Origin: Deltaproteobacteria bacterium
GTDB taxonomy: Bacteria; Desulfobacterota; Anaeroferrophillalia; Anaeroferrophillales; Tharpellaceae
Direction: 5' to 3'
Length of the DNA: 32,242 nt
Assembly (NCBI GenBank): GCA_016938065.1
Contig: JAFGVI010000043.1
Location: 1-32,242 of the forward strand
A program made the position numbers and the translations under genes. The notes beneath the pieces were generated by a model that saw only the letters and a program-made list of their open reading frames with translations, did not search any database and had not been told where the DNA came from. Position 1 is the first letter of the stretch. Each line of letters begins with the position of its first letter. Shown piece after piece: positions 7,139-16,245 of this stretch.

Positions 7139-9133
7139 ATGGAAAGTTACACTATGTATGCACCTATTTTGGGGGTAATCGGCCTCCTCTTCGCCGGGGT
7201 GCTCTACTCGTATATCGTTAAACAGAGTAGCGGTAACGAGAAGATGAAGAGTCTTGCCGATGCGATTCATTCCGGGGCCATGGCTTTTCTGAAGCGGGAG
7301 TACAAGGTTCTGGCGGTTTTCGTCATCGTCGTTTTTGCTTTACTCTACGGTTTTCTGGGTGAGCAGACCGCGTATGCTTTTCTCGGCGGTGCTATCTGTT
7401 CGATTCTGGCCGGCTATTTCGGTATGGTTGCCGCGACCCGGGCTAATGTCCGGACCTCTGCTGCCGCGAATGAATCGGGCCAGGCCAAAGCCTTGAGCGT
7501 CGCCTTCAGTGGTGGGGCGGTAATGGGAATGTCGGTTGCTTCCCTGGGTCTTATCGGGGTTGGTATCCTCTTTTACCTTTATGGCGGTTCTCCTGAGACT
7601 TCAACCTATATCAGCGGTTTCGCTATGGGCGCCAGTTCAATCGCGCTATTTGCCCGTATCGGCGGCGGTATCTATACTAAAGCTGCCGACGTCGGGGCTG
7701 ACCTGGTTGGTAAGGTTGAAGCCGGCATTCCAGAAGATGATCCGCGCAATCCGGCGACAATTGCTGATAACGTCGGTGATAACGTCGGCGATATTGCCGG
7801 TATGGGAGCTGATATTTTTGAGTCCTATGTCGGTTCGGTAATTGCGACTATCGCCATTGCCGCCACGGCTACCGGCGCGCTTTATGATTCCTCCCGTTAC
7901 ACTTTAATGTCCTTTCCCCTGATTGTCGTCATGATCGGTATCATCAGTTCCATGATCGGTATCCTCTCCATGAAGATTCTGGAAAAATATAATCCGGCTG
8001 ATGCTCTGCGCTACTGCACATTCGTCGGCGCCGGTGCCCTTTTGATCGGGGCTTACTGGGCGGGCAAATACATGGGTCTGCCGGTCGGTGTTTTCTGGGC
8101 TCTGACCTTCGGTTGTGCCTGTGGTATCCTGATCGGCCTGGTAACCGAATACTATACGGCTGCCGGCCCGATCGTCAGAATTGCTGAAGCCAGCAAAACC
8201 GGTCCCGGCACCAACATCATCACCGGTCTTGCCGTGGGTATGGAAAGTTGCGCTCTTCCCGTACTTCTGATCTGTGCTGCCATTTTCGGCGGCTACAAGT
8301 TTATCGGTCTCTATGGTATCGGTATTGCCGCTGTCGGTATGCTGGCTACGGTCGGTGTCACCATGTCGGTTGATGCTTACGGTCCGATCGCCGATAACGC
8401 CGGCGGTATTTCGGAAATGTGCGGTCTGGGTGAAGAAACCCGCAAAATCACTGACAGTCTCGATGCTCTTGGTAATACTACTGCTGCCATCGGTAAAGGC
8501 TTTGCTATCGGTTCGGCGGCTCTTACCGCTCTGGCTCTGTTCTCCGCTTACAGTTCCGCAGTCGGCCTTCAGGTCATCAATCTGACCAATCCGATGGTTG
8601 TTATCGGTCTCTTTATCGGCGGTATCATTCCGTTCATGTGCGGCGCCATGACCATGTCATCAGTTGGTAAGGCAGCCTATGCCATGGTTGAGGAAGTGCG
8701 TCGTCAGTTCCGCGAAATCCCGGGAATCATGGAAGGAACCGGTCGGCCGGAGTATGAGAAATGTATTGATATCAGTACTGCCGCTTCCTTGAAAGAGATG
8801 GTTGTTCCCAGTCTGATGGCGGTCATTTCTCCCATCGCGGTCGGTTATTTTCTCGGTGCTGAAGCTTTGGGCGGTATGCTGGCTGGAGCTACGCTGACCG
8901 GTGTTTTCATGGCACTGTTTATGGCGAATGCCGGTGGTGCCTGGGATAACGCTAAAAAGTTCATTGAGCAGGGTAATTGCGGTGGTAAAGGTTCCGAAGC
9001 CCATAAAGCTGCGGTTACCGGTGATACGGTTGGCGATCCTTTCAAAGATACATCCGGTCCGGCCATGAACATCCTGATCAAATTGATGTCCATCGTCTCG
9101 TTGGTTATTGCTCCTCTGTTGATGAAGATGTAA
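7139..9133 (+). CDS. hppA: Membrane-bound, K+-dependent ion-pumping pyrophosphatase
   Basis: This integral membrane enzyme couples hydrolysis of pyrophosphate to export of Na+ or H+, and saves energy in anaerobes. The 664-residue protein has about sixteen hydrophobic helices. The substrate motif [11 protein letters not shown] lies at 184-194 and the second acidic cluster is [12 protein letters not shown] (210-221). Ala449 and Gly452 in [10 protein letters not shown] stand where K+-independent enzymes have Lys and Thr, so it should be K+-dependent. Glu228 in ADIFESYVG occupies the position typical of Na+-transporting members such as the Thermotoga enzyme; plant H+ pumps shift it by one helix turn. 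Na+ transport is therefore likely but not proven. A strong aggaggg site precedes the ATG. The gene stands alone between a promoter and a terminator. Confidence 0.96.
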   Translation: MESYTMYAPILGVIGLLFAGVLYSYIVKQSSGNEKMKSLADAIHSGAMAFLKREYKVLAVFVIVVFALLYGFLGEQTAYAFLGGAICSILAGYFGMVAATRANVRTSAAANESGQAKALSVAFSGGAVMGMSVASLGLIGVGILFYLYGGSPETSTYISGFAMGASSIALFARIGGGIYTKAADVGADLVGKVEAGIPEDDPRNPATIADNVGDNVGDIAGMGADIFESYVGSVIATIAIAATATGALYDSSRYTLMSFPLIVVMIGIISSMIGILSMKILEKYNPADALRYCTFVGAGALLIGAYWAGKYMGLPVGVFWALTFGCACGILIGLVTEYYTAAGPIVRIAEASKTGPGTNIITGLAVGMESCALPVLLICAAIFGGYKFIGLYGIGIAAVGMLATVGVTMSVDAYGPIADNAGGISEMCGLGEETRKITDSLDALGNTTAAIGKGFAIGSAALTALALFSAYSSAVGLQVINLTNPMVVIGLFIGGIIPFMCGAMTMSSVGKAAYAMVEEVRRQFREIPGIMEGTGRPEYEKCIDISTAASLKEMVVPSLMAVISPIAVGYFLGAEALGGMLAGATLTGVFMALFMANAGGAWDNAKKFIEQGNCGGKGSEAHKAAVTGDTVGDPFKDTSGPAMNILIKLMSIVSLVIAPLLMKM

Positions 9134-9163
9134 GACAGCAGGGTTTGTTGATTACAGACCAAT

Positions 9164-9193
9164 GGCCAGCGCTCATAAGGCGCTGGCCTTTTT
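9164..9193 (+). terminator. Rho-independent terminator after hppA
   Basis: GGCCAGCGC at 9164-9172 pairs perfectly with GCGCTGGCC at 9180-9188 (9 base pairs, 7-base loop), followed by five T residues. It lies 31 bases after the hppA stop. Confidence 0.9.
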
Positions 9194-9198
9194 ACGTC

Positions 9199-9228
9199 TT
9201 GACAAAAATAGCGTTTGTTAGTTAGGTA
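9199..9228 (+). promoter_or_regulatory. Possible promoter of the yebC-ruvCAB operon
   Basis: A perfect TTGACA at 9199-9204 comes right after the hppA terminator. The -10 is poor (TTAGGT at 17 or TAGGTA at 18 bases). The position and the perfect -35 box support it; the -10 does not. Confidence 0.4.
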
Positions 9229-9276
9229 GATCGTAAAGGTTTTATATTAAGTAATAATTGATTGTGGAGTCTGATT

Positions 9277-10032
9277 ATGTCCGGTCATAATAAGTGGAGC
9301 AGTATTAAACATAAGAAAGGTGCTGCTGATGCTAAAAGAGGAAAAATCTTTACCAAAATAATTAAGGAAATTATCGTTGCTGCTCGCAGCGGCGGCGGCG
9401 ATCCTGAAATGAACCCACGTTTGCGTACCGCTGTTGCGGCCGCCAAAGCCGCCAATATGCCGAAAGATAATATCGAGAGGGCTGTAAAGAAGGGCACCGG
9501 TGATCTTGACGGGGTCAGTTATGAAGAGTTCTCTTATGAAGGTTATGGTCCTGGCGGAGCCGCGGTTCTCCTCGACATATTGACCGACAACAAAAACCGG
9601 GCAGCGGCGGATGTGCGGCACATTTTCACCAAATGTAACGGTAACCTTGGTGAAAACGGTTGTGTCTCCTGGATGTTTGAAACTAAAGGGGTGATAGTCT
9701 GCGAACGCGATAAAGTCGATGCCGAGCACCTTTTTGAACTGGCGCTGGAGGCCGGAGCTGACGATGTTATCGATGAAGCCGGAGAAGAGACGATAGAAGT
9801 GCATACCGCACCTGAAGCTTTCGAGGCTGTGCGCCAGGCTCTCGAGGATGCCGGTATTGCGATGGTTTCCGCGGCAGTCGATAAGATTCCTTCAAATACG
9901 GTCTCTCTCGAAGGTAAAGCTGCTGAACAGATGCTGCGTTTAATGGATCACCTTGAAGATTGCGACGACATTCAGAAAATATACTCAAATTTTGATATTG
10001 ATGATGCTTTACTCGAAGAGCTGCAGGGTTAG
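9277..10032 (+). CDS. yebC: YebC/PmpR (TACO1) family protein
   Basis: YebC-family proteins have been described as DNA-binding regulators and, more recently, as factors that help ribosomes through difficult sequences. From the ATG at 9277 the protein has 251 residues. It begins with the signature [20 protein letters not shown] and carries the [10 protein letters not shown] motif and ENGCVSWMF. An in-frame TTG at 9262 would add five residues but lacks family support. It abuts ruvC with no spacer, the common arrangement in many bacteria. Confidence 0.95.
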   Translation: MSGHNKWSSIKHKKGAADAKRGKIFTKIIKEIIVAARSGGGDPEMNPRLRTAVAAAKAANMPKDNIERAVKKGTGDLDGVSYEEFSYEGYGPGGAAVLLDILTDNKNRAAADVRHIFTKCNGNLGENGCVSWMFETKGVIVCERDKVDAEHLFELALEAGADDVIDEAGEETIEVHTAPEAFEAVRQALEDAGIAMVSAAVDKIPSNTVSLEGKAAEQMLRLMDHLEDCDDIQKIYSNFDIDDALLEELQG

Positions 10033-10521
10033 ATGCTGGTGTTAGGGGTTGACCCTGGTAGTGCGGTGACGGGTTATGGCCTGGTCGAAAATGTTGCAGG
10101 TCAGTTGCGCTATCGTCACGATGAGCAGCTGAAACTGCCGGCTAAAGCCGATCCTGGAGCCAAGCTCGCATTGCTCTTTGATCATACGACTGCGTTGCTG
10201 CAGCAGTACAAACCCGACCAGCTTGCGGTCGAGGGGGTTTTTTACGGTGTTAATGTGAAAAGTATGTTGACTCTGGGCCAGGCTCGCGGTGCCGTTATGG
10301 TGGCCGGAGCGAAATTCGGCATCTCCATGAATGAATATCCTCCGGCTCTGGTGAAGCAGGCTGTGGTCGGTTATGGCAAGGCAACCAAGGATCAGATTCA
10401 GCATATGGTGAAACTGTTATTGAAGGTTCCCGAGATAAGCGGTGAACATGCAGCCGATGCCCTGGCGATTGCGATTTGTCACCATCATCAGGTGCGTTTG
10501 CAGGGGTGGCAGCGAGGATGA
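10033..10521 (+). CDS. ruvC: Crossover junction endodeoxyribonuclease RuvC
   Basis: RuvC cuts Holliday junctions during recombinational repair, working with RuvAB. The 162-residue protein keeps the RNase H-like active site: Asp7 in LGVDPGS, Glu67 in LAVEGVFYG, and His139 with Asp142 in GEHAADALAIA. The His in place of the E. coli Asp is the same as in Thermus RuvC, so activity is expected. The ATG follows the yebC stop directly, and the stop overlaps the ruvA start as ATGA. Confidence 0.96.
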   Translation: MLVLGVDPGSAVTGYGLVENVAGQLRYRHDEQLKLPAKADPGAKLALLFDHTTALLQQYKPDQLAVEGVFYGVNVKSMLTLGQARGAVMVAGAKFGISMNEYPPALVKQAVVGYGKATKDQIQHMVKLLLKVPEISGEHAADALAIAICHHHQVRLQGWQRG

Positions 10522-11138
10522 TCGGTCGAGTCCGCGGGGCCCTGATATATAAGGGAATTGATGAGGTTATGGTAGAAGCGGGCGGAGTTGGCTATCGTCT
10601 GTCTATCTCCGCGACCACCAGCCGCCAGCTGCCGCCGCTGCATGATGAGGTGGTTTTGTGGGTCACGACAAAACTCCGGGAAGACGCGATTCAGTTATAC
10701 GGTTTTTTTGAGCGTCGAGAGCAGAATATGTTTTTGCGTCTGCTCAAAGTCAACGGGGTTGGTCCCAAATTAGCTTTTGCCATAATTTCGGGAGGAGATC
10801 TTGATCAGCTGGAGAGACAGCTGGTCAATCAGGAGGTTGATGAGCTTGCCAGGTTGCCCGGGGTCGGGAAAAAACTTTCCCGGAGGCTGGTTCTGGAACT
10901 CGGCGAGCTTTTGAAAAAGGAGCTCGGAGATCTGGTTTTTACCGTTCTGCCGGACTCGGCCGATAAGCAGAAGGGAGCGGCGGTGAATCTGAGCCGCGAT
11001 CTGATGGCGGCGCTGCAGGCTCTGGGTTACCACAGTAATGAGGTTGAAAGTATCACTACTCGAATTGTACGCGAACATTCCGGTCTGGAGCTCGAGCCGC
11101 TGCTGAAAATGGTTCTCAAGGAGCTGCATCGTGGTTGA
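10518..11138 (+). CDS. ruvA: Holliday junction helicase subunit RuvA
   Basis: RuvA is the tetramer that clamps four-way DNA junctions and recruits RuvB. From the ATG at 10518 the protein has 206 residues: an N-terminal OB fold ([13 protein letters not shown]), two helix-hairpin-helix motifs (VNGVGPKLA and [12 protein letters not shown]) and the C-terminal RuvB-binding domain ([16 protein letters not shown]). The ATGA overlap with ruvC suggests translational coupling. A longer frame starting at 10476 lies wholly within ruvC and is not needed. Confidence 0.96.
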   Translation: MIGRVRGALIYKGIDEVMVEAGGVGYRLSISATTSRQLPPLHDEVVLWVTTKLREDAIQLYGFFERREQNMFLRLLKVNGVGPKLAFAIISGGDLDQLERQLVNQEVDELARLPGVGKKLSRRLVLELGELLKKELGDLVFTVLPDSADKQKGAAVNLSRDLMAALQALGYHSNEVESITTRIVREHSGLELEPLLKMVLKELHRG

Positions 11139-12123
11139 GGAACGTCTTCTGGCTCCATCTTTTACTGATGCGGATGGTTCCATTGAAGAGGGTCTGCGGC
11201 CGCATCAGTTGGTCAACTATGTCGGCCAGATGAAGGCCGTGAGCAATCTCAAGGTTTTTATCGAGGCGGCCCGCGGACGTCGGGAAGCCCTTGACCACCT
11301 GCTTCTTTACGGACCGCCGGGGTTGGGTAAAACGACACTTTCCCGCATTGTCGCTTCGGAGATGGGGGCGCAAATCCGTGGCACTTCCGGGCCGGCCATT
11401 ACCCGGCCCGGGGATCTGGCTGCCATTCTGACCAACCTGCAACCGCATGATATTCTTTTTATAGATGAAATTCATCGGCTTAATCGAGTGGTCGAGGAAA
11501 TTCTCTATCCCGCTCTTGAGGATTTCAAAATTGATATTATCATTGGGCAGGGGCCTGCCGCCCGTTCCATCTCCCTTGATCTGCCCCCTTTCACCCTGGT
11601 CGGGGCCACCACGAGGGTCGGGCTGCTCTCTTCGCCCTTGCGTGATCGTTTCGGAATCGTCATGCGCCTTGAATTTTATCAGGTTGAAGAGCTGGCCAGT
11701 ATCATTATTCGATCAGCCCGGATTCTGGGGATTATGATTACCGAGGATGGTGCTCTGGAAATTTCGCGCCGCTCCCGGGGGACGCCGAGAATTGCCAATC
11801 GACTGCTGAAACGGGTGCGTGATTTTGCTCAGGTCGACGGTATGACGGTTATCTCCCAGCCGACCGCAGCCACGGCTCTTGACAGTTTAGAGATTGATGC
11901 GCGCGGTTTTGATAATCTTGATCGGCTCTTTATGGATGCGATTATCAATAAATTCAACGGTGGTCCCGTCGGAATTGAAACCCTGGCGGCAGTGCTCAAT
12001 GAAGAGTCGGATACCCTGGAGGATGTTTGTGAGCCTTTTCTTTTGCAGGCCGGTTTTCTCGCCCGCACCCCGCGCGGTCGGATTGTGACCCCGCGGGCTC
12101 GTGAATATTTTTGCGCTGTTTAA
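11131..12123 (+). CDS. ruvB: Holliday junction branch migration ATPase RuvB
   Basis: RuvB is the hexameric AAA+ motor that drives branch migration. The 330-residue protein has Walker [10 protein letters not shown], Walker [12 protein letters not shown], sensor-1 [10 protein letters not shown], the arginine-finger region SPLRDRFG, and a C-terminal winged helix (about 255-330) ending [13 protein letters not shown]. It starts with a GTG inside the last codons of ruvA. A likely promoter for the next gene follows 9 bases after the stop, so the operon probably ends here, although no hairpin terminator is visible. Confidence 0.97.
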   Translation: MVEERLLAPSFTDADGSIEEGLRPHQLVNYVGQMKAVSNLKVFIEAARGRREALDHLLLYGPPGLGKTTLSRIVASEMGAQIRGTSGPAITRPGDLAAILTNLQPHDILFIDEIHRLNRVVEEILYPALEDFKIDIIIGQGPAARSISLDLPPFTLVGATTRVGLLSSPLRDRFGIVMRLEFYQVEELASIIIRSARILGIMITEDGALEISRRSRGTPRIANRLLKRVRDFAQVDGMTVISQPTAATALDSLEIDARGFDNLDRLFMDAIINKFNGGPVGIETLAAVLNEESDTLEDVCEPFLLQAGFLARTPRGRIVTPRAREYFCAV

Positions 12124-12132
12124 GGGTTATGC

Positions 12133-12160
12133 TTGACAATGGCTGGTAGTTGTTGATAGT
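12133..12160 (+). promoter_or_regulatory. Possible promoter of the LuxR-type gene
   Basis: A perfect TTGACA at 12133-12138 is followed after 16 bases by GATAGT (4 of 6 matches). It is in the 77-base gap after ruvB, about 40 bases before the start. Confidence 0.5.
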
Positions 12161-12200
12161 TATTGAAGGGTATGGGAGTTGATTAACTTTTGGGGTGGCT

Positions 12201-12896
12201 ATGGCGAGTTTCGCAGATTTTGTTGTTCGGGACTGGGTCGCTTATATTGTCGGTCAACAAAATATAAAGAAAGGCTTATTAGCGTCTTTTCTTGAACGTG
12301 AATTCGGTTTCTTCTGCCAGGTTGCCGAGGGCGGCGAAGATCTGCCGCCGGTAAAGCTGTTCGGCGGGCGGCGTCTGCTGGTGTTGCGCGATTGTTCCGG
12401 CGACAGTGCCAAAAAACTTTTAGCTTATCTTGATCTTTTTGCCGGCCGCCTGCTCACTGACGATCGTCTTTATGTGGCCCTGCTTAATCTTGCTCCCGAC
12501 CTCGGCGTCGAAAGCGAAATGTTGGATCGCGGCGTGCGCGGGGTAGTCAACTCTAATGCCCCTCCCGAACTTTTGATTCGTTTTATTCAAGCGGTTGTTG
12601 CCGGAGAACTCTGGTTTCCCCGGCAACTGGTCAGCCGCGCCATTCTGGAAAGCCGCGGCCAGACGAGCGGCGATCACGAAGATAAGGTCGCGACACCTTC
12701 TTTGCCGGTCTCCCTTTCCGATCGTGAGCGGGAGGTTTTGATGGAAATCGGTATCGGTTCGACTAACGATCAGATTGCCGAGCATCTTTGCATCAGTCAA
12801 CACACCGTCAAAAGTCATGTCTACAGCATCTTTCGTAAAATCAACGTTCCCAACCGACTGCAGGCAGCTCTCTGGGCCTCCAAATATCTGGCTTAG
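12201..12896 (+). CDS. LuxR-family transcriptional regulator, CsgD-like
   Basis: This 231-residue protein has a C-terminal LuxR/FixJ helix-turn-helix (about residues 172-230): LSDREREVLMEIGIGSTNDQIAEHL and ISQHTVKSHVYSIFRKINV are diagnostic. The N-terminal 150 residues resemble a response-regulator receiver fold but the usual acidic pocket and lysine pattern is not obvious, as in CsgD/VpsT-type regulators. Its ligand or input is unknown. The ATG at 12201 is preceded by tttgggg; a GTG at 12195 is an alternative. The next gene is an AMP-forming ligase with a 12-base perfect palindrome in front, a possible target. Confidence 0.8.
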   Translation: MASFADFVVRDWVAYIVGQQNIKKGLLASFLEREFGFFCQVAEGGEDLPPVKLFGGRRLLVLRDCSGDSAKKLLAYLDLFAGRLLTDDRLYVALLNLAPDLGVESEMLDRGVRGVVNSNAPPELLIRFIQAVVAGELWFPRQLVSRAILESRGQTSGDHEDKVATPSLPVSLSDREREVLMEIGIGSTNDQIAEHLCISQHTVKSHVYSIFRKINVPNRLQAALWASKYLA

Positions 12897-12951
12897 CCAA
12901 AGCAGTTGATTCAGAAGGTTATCGCAACAACCGTTAAGCCTTCAGTTTCAC

Positions 12952-12963
12952 GGAGAATTCTCC
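12952..12963. promoter_or_regulatory. Perfect 12-base palindrome, possible operator
   Basis: GGAGAATTCTCC is its own reverse complement. It lies 56 bases after the LuxR-type gene and 36 bases before the ligase start. A dimeric regulator could bind it. It may equally be a small RNA hairpin. Confidence 0.3.
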
Positions 12964-12998
12964 TTCACCTGCGCCGTTCAAATTCTTGATATGCATTT

Positions 12999-14471
12999 GT
13001 GAGTTCAGTTATCGTGAGGCAAGAACCTTCACCTCCTTCCACGTTTGATTTTCTGGCCTATAGGGCCGGCATTGAGCCAGGGAAAATTGCTCTCGCCACT
13101 CCGTTAAGGAAAATATCCTATTTGCGTTTTTATCAGGATGTGCTTCGATTCTCTCTGGCGCTGAAAGCGCTGGGTGTTTCACAAGGGTCGCTGGTTGTTG
13201 TTCTTGTCAATTCTGATATTTATCTGCACTGGTTACTGTTGATTGCCTGCGAAAATAACGGAGCCGTTTCCGTTTCGTGGCCAAATGTTAAAACCCTTCC
13301 CTCCATCTGTTTCCGCGAAGCGGTTGATTTTACCTTTTCGGAATATTTTATTGAATCCGAGCTAGAAATTGGTTGTTGTTTTAGACTGGATGCCGATTGG
13401 CTTAATAAAGTCTTCAGAATGGATCTCAGTGCTGAGCGTGATTTTCGTCCGAATATGATTGCGTTAGATGATGTTCAACGAATTACGCATAGTTCAGGTA
13501 CTACCGGTGGGCAGAAAGCCATGCTTCTTAAACGCAGGGCTCAGGAACAGAAAATAAGATTTTTTGCTGAAAATCTCTACCTGTGTCGAGATGATAGTCT
13601 GCTTCTGACGATGTCTTTTTCGGTCAATGCCGCTTTTTTGTGCGCCACGCATTTTCTTCGACTTGGGCTGCTCGTTGTCTCTGGCCCTATTATCTGGGCG
13701 CTGCAGAATTTTCCGGTTACCTACTTTGAAATACTTCCCCTTGCATTGAATAGCCTGTTACAAAAAATCCCGGATGACTTTATCAGGCCTGAGAAACTGC
13801 ATGTCAGGGTTATCGGGGCTTCATTTGGCTCAGAGCTGAAAAAGAAGTCATTGCAAGCAATCTGTACTGAAATTTCCGGACGTTACGCGACGAATGAAGT
13901 TTGGCCGATTGCTTACGGGATGAATCATGAGCAGCTCGGTACCCTGCTGCCTGGGGTGCAAGTGAAAATTATAGACGATCTTGGGGTAGAGATGGCTGCA
14001 GGCAGTATAGGTCAAATTGCCGTCAAGACTTCGACGATGGTTGACGGATACTATAAAAATGAGAAAGCTACAGCAAGGCATTTTGTCGATGGCTATTTCC
14101 TGACAGGAGATATCGGGCGGCTGCTTCCCTCACGGGGGCTGCAGCTTTTAGGCCGTTGTGATGATGTGCTTAATCTTGGAGGAATGAAATCTTCTCCGGA
14201 TTCCATTGAAGCCCGAATTAAGAGTATCGATGGAGTTCTTGATGCGGCAGCGACCTCGATAATTTCCGGTCAAGCGATTGAGGAGCTCTGCGTTGCGGTT
14301 GTTATAGAAAATGTTGCCGAACGCTGCACCGGCATTAAGCAGACGGTAGTTGATAGTGTTTCTTCACTGGGTTTGCAAAGGGTTTTACTTAAGTTCGTCG
14401 GGAGTTTACCCCAGACCGAAAACGGCAAGCTTTCGCGGCAAATGTTGCAGCAGATATTTTTAAAAGATTAA
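12999..14471 (+). CDS. AMP-dependent synthetase/ligase (adenylate-forming), substrate unknown
   Basis: The 490-residue protein belongs to the acyl-adenylate-forming superfamily, which activates a carboxylic acid with ATP and passes it to CoA or a carrier. Visible core motifs are the phosphate loop THSSGTTGGQKAM (near 165), YATNE in the position of YGxTE, YFLTGDIGRL, the hinge LLGRCDDVLNLGGMK, and the C-terminal catalytic Lys in TENGKLSR. No carrier or thioesterase domain is attached and no carrier gene is nearby, so the substrate cannot be told. The GTG at 12999 is the first plausible start because a stop lies just upstream. Base composition is lower in GC than in the neighbours (20 and 25 G+C in the 60-base blocks at 13321 and 13741), which suggests transfer. 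Confidence 0.82.
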   Translation: MSSVIVRQEPSPPSTFDFLAYRAGIEPGKIALATPLRKISYLRFYQDVLRFSLALKALGVSQGSLVVVLVNSDIYLHWLLLIACENNGAVSVSWPNVKTLPSICFREAVDFTFSEYFIESELEIGCCFRLDADWLNKVFRMDLSAERDFRPNMIALDDVQRITHSSGTTGGQKAMLLKRRAQEQKIRFFAENLYLCRDDSLLLTMSFSVNAAFLCATHFLRLGLLVVSGPIIWALQNFPVTYFEILPLALNSLLQKIPDDFIRPEKLHVRVIGASFGSELKKKSLQAICTEISGRYATNEVWPIAYGMNHEQLGTLLPGVQVKIIDDLGVEMAAGSIGQIAVKTSTMVDGYYKNEKATARHFVDGYFLTGDIGRLLPSRGLQLLGRCDDVLNLGGMKSSPDSIEARIKSIDGVLDAAATSIISGQAIEELCVAVVIENVAERCTGIKQTVVDSVSSLGLQRVLLKFVGSLPQTENGKLSRQMLQQIFLKD

Positions 14472-14616
14472 TCATATCAGTATTTAGCACCTCATTTTCG
14501 GTTTGAAAAAAAGACCAAAACGGGCCGATGAAATTATCCGTTTGCCGGTTGCACAGCGTCCACTGAGTGCCGGTCTCGCTTTCATCTTGGTGTTTCTTCA
14601 GCGGTAAAATACTCTA

Positions 14617-14645
14617 TTGACAACCTTTTGTATCTCCTATATAAA
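14617..14645 (+). promoter_or_regulatory. Strong sigma-70 promoter of tRNA-Val
   Basis: TTGACA at 14617-14622 and TATAAA at 14640-14645 are exactly 17 bases apart. Transcription would start near 14652, shortly before the tRNA. The 145 bases between the ligase stop and this promoter hold no gene I can recognise. Confidence 0.8.
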
Positions 14646-14669
14646 ACTGCTCTTCAAATATCCCAATAT

Positions 14670-14744
14670 GGGCGGTTAACTCAGCGGGAGAGTGCCACCT
14701 TCACACGGTGGAAGTCACTGGTTCAAATCCAGTACCGCCTACCA
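14670..14744 (+). tRNA. tRNA-Val (anticodon CAC)
   Basis: Acceptor stem GGGCGGT/ACCGCCT (with one G-T pair), D-stem ACTC/GAGT, anticodon stem CCACC/GGTGG around ttcacac with CAC at 14702-14704, and T-stem ACTGG/CCAGT around ttcaaat. The discriminator is A and CCA is encoded. It reads GUG codons only. Confidence 0.95.
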
Positions 14745-14760
14745 GGGCGATGAGATAGAG

Positions 14761-14789
14761 GGGAGCCGGCAGCGGTTCCCTTTTCTTTT
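14761..14789 (+). terminator. Probable terminator after tRNA-Val
   Basis: GGGAGCC and GGTTCCC pair over 7 positions (one G-T) around a short loop, followed by ttttctttt. It ends the single-gene tRNA unit before the DUF362 gene. Confidence 0.65.
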
Positions 14790-14837
14790 GCTGCGGTCGG
14801 GCCTCTTTTTTGATTATTTTACTGGTTTTGCAGGAGC

Positions 14838-15956
14838 ATGGTTATGACAGCGACAGTTTATATGGCGGATTTGAGGAGCAGTTTTAAGGACAATCTCTTT
14901 ACCAAAATTGCTCGTCTTCTCGAACGAGTCGGGCTGGCCGACGGGATTCAGCCGAAAGCGCTGACAGCGATCAAGCTTCATTTCGGCGAGGAGGGTAATG
15001 CTTCTTTTATCAGGCCGATTCTGGTGCGGCCGGTGGTGGATGCGATTCACGCTTTGCAGGGTAAGGCCTTTGTTACCGACACTAATACTCTTTATGTGGG
15101 GACGCGCAGCGATGCCGTCAGTCATCTGGAAACAGCGACCAGGCATGGTTTCAATTTTCCGGTTCTTAATGCTCCGGTTCTGATTGCTGATGGTTTGCGG
15201 GGCAACAGTACCCGCTCGGTGAAAGTGGGTCTGCGACATTTCTCGGAAGTCAAAATTGCGGCCGAGATATACAATGCCGATGCCTTGGTGGTTATGAGTC
15301 ATTTTAAAGGCCATGAGTTGCCGGGTTTCGGCGGGGCGCTGAAAAATCTGGGCATGGGCTGTGCCGGACGGGAAGGTAAATTGAGTCAGCACGCCAATGT
15401 CAGTCCGAAGGTGGCAAATAAACGCTGTGTCGGCTGCAGGCAGTGTCTTGCCTGGTGTCCGGCGGGGGCTATCAGTCTGAATGAGGAAAGCGGTAAAGCG
15501 GTCATTGATAATGATCTCTGTGTCGGTTGCGGCGAGTGTATCGTCATCTGCCCCCAGAATGCAATCAATATCCGCTGGAATGAGACCATTCCGGTTTTTC
15601 AGGAGAAGATGGTTGAGTATGCTTACGGTGCCTGTCACGGCAAGCGGGAGAGATCTTTTTTTATCAATTTTGTGATGCAGGTCAGCCCGGCTTGTGACTG
15701 TTACGGGCATAACGATATGCCGATTGTCGCTGATATCGGAATTTTGGCTTCGCGGGATCCGGTGGCTCTGGATCAGGCCTGTGCCGATCTGGTGATTGCG
15801 GCGCCGGGGATGCCGGGCAGTGCTCTGGGCGCTGAGATCGCTCCGGGCGGTGACAAGTTCAGGGTGCTTTATCCCGAGGTAGACTGGCAGCCGCAACTGG
15901 TTTATGCCGAAGAGATTGGTCTCGGCTGCCGAAGTTATGTCCTTGAAAAAATATAG
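14838..15956 (+). CDS. DUF362 domain protein with two 4Fe-4S ferredoxin motifs
   Basis: The 372-residue protein is of the DUF362 type, a family common in anaerobes and of unknown reaction. A DUF362 region (about 1-190 and again 245-350) carries LTAIKLHFGEEGN, TDTNTLYVGTRSDA and VMSHFKGHELPGFGGALKNL. A ferredoxin module is inserted near 195-255 with CVGCRQCLAWCPAGAI and CVGCGECIVICPQNAI, each able to bind a 4Fe-4S cluster. No signal peptide is visible, so it is probably cytoplasmic. The ATG has a caggag site. It follows the tRNA-Val terminator and is probably a single-gene unit. A role in electron transfer is inferred from the clusters only. Confidence 0.88.
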   Translation: MVMTATVYMADLRSSFKDNLFTKIARLLERVGLADGIQPKALTAIKLHFGEEGNASFIRPILVRPVVDAIHALQGKAFVTDTNTLYVGTRSDAVSHLETATRHGFNFPVLNAPVLIADGLRGNSTRSVKVGLRHFSEVKIAAEIYNADALVVMSHFKGHELPGFGGALKNLGMGCAGREGKLSQHANVSPKVANKRCVGCRQCLAWCPAGAISLNEESGKAVIDNDLCVGCGECIVICPQNAINIRWNETIPVFQEKMVEYAYGACHGKRERSFFINFVMQVSPACDCYGHNDMPIVADIGILASRDPVALDQACADLVIAAPGMPGSALGAEIAPGGDKFRVLYPEVDWQPQLVYAEEIGLGCRSYVLEKI

Positions 15957-16107
15957 AGATGCCGGTGAAATCGGGAAAAGACTTGCATTTTTCCGCCTGT
16001 TGGTGTAGCAGGCCCTGTCTTTCCTGTAGAGACGGGAGAACGTTTGCAAAGTGGTTTCACTGCAAGTCTCGGCCGAACTGATTTTGTCAGCTTGTAAGTG
16101 AAGCGTA

Positions 16108-16156
16108 ACTTCCTTGCTCCATCAAGGGGCTGCCGCGGGATTGCCCGCAAGTAAGT
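16108..16156 (+). promoter_or_regulatory. Probable S6:S18-binding leader of the rpsF operon
   Basis: ACTTCCTT at 16108-16115 pairs with AAGTAAGT at 16149-16156 (one mismatch). Enclosed are two hairpins: GCTCC-atcaa-GGGGC (16116-16130) and GCGGG-attg-CCCGC (16135-16148), separated by TGCC, so an unpaired CCG-type element lies next to the second stem. A closing stem, a hairpin and a CCG beside it are what is known for the rpsF leader motif that mimics helix 22 of 16S rRNA and is bound by the S6:S18 complex for feedback control. The structure was drawn by hand. The rest of the 289-base gap holds more small inverted repeats: 15972-15995 (8 base pairs), 15995-16013, and 16195-16209. Confidence 0.6.
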
Positions 16157-16245
16157 GCTTTTATCAGGATTTTTCATATTTCTTGTTTAATTTAACAGGA
16201 ATAACCTGTAAGGCGCTGATAACTCAGAAGGAGGAAATCTGAAAA

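Noticed and set aside
10033-10521. RuvC with His139 instead of the E. coli Asp
   Set aside because: The same substitution occurs in active RuvC such as that of Thermus, so it is normal.
14472-14616. Hairpin terminator after the ligase around cggtttgaaaaaaagacc
   Set aside because: The stem is only about three pairs before mismatches; no gene or convincing structure was found in this gap.
14814-16049. Long open frame of 411 codons on the minus strand opposite the DUF362 gene
   Set aside because: It lies wholly opposite a gene with two clear ferredoxin motifs, and its product is rich in His, Arg, Gln and Pro as is typical of antisense reading of GC-biased coding DNA.
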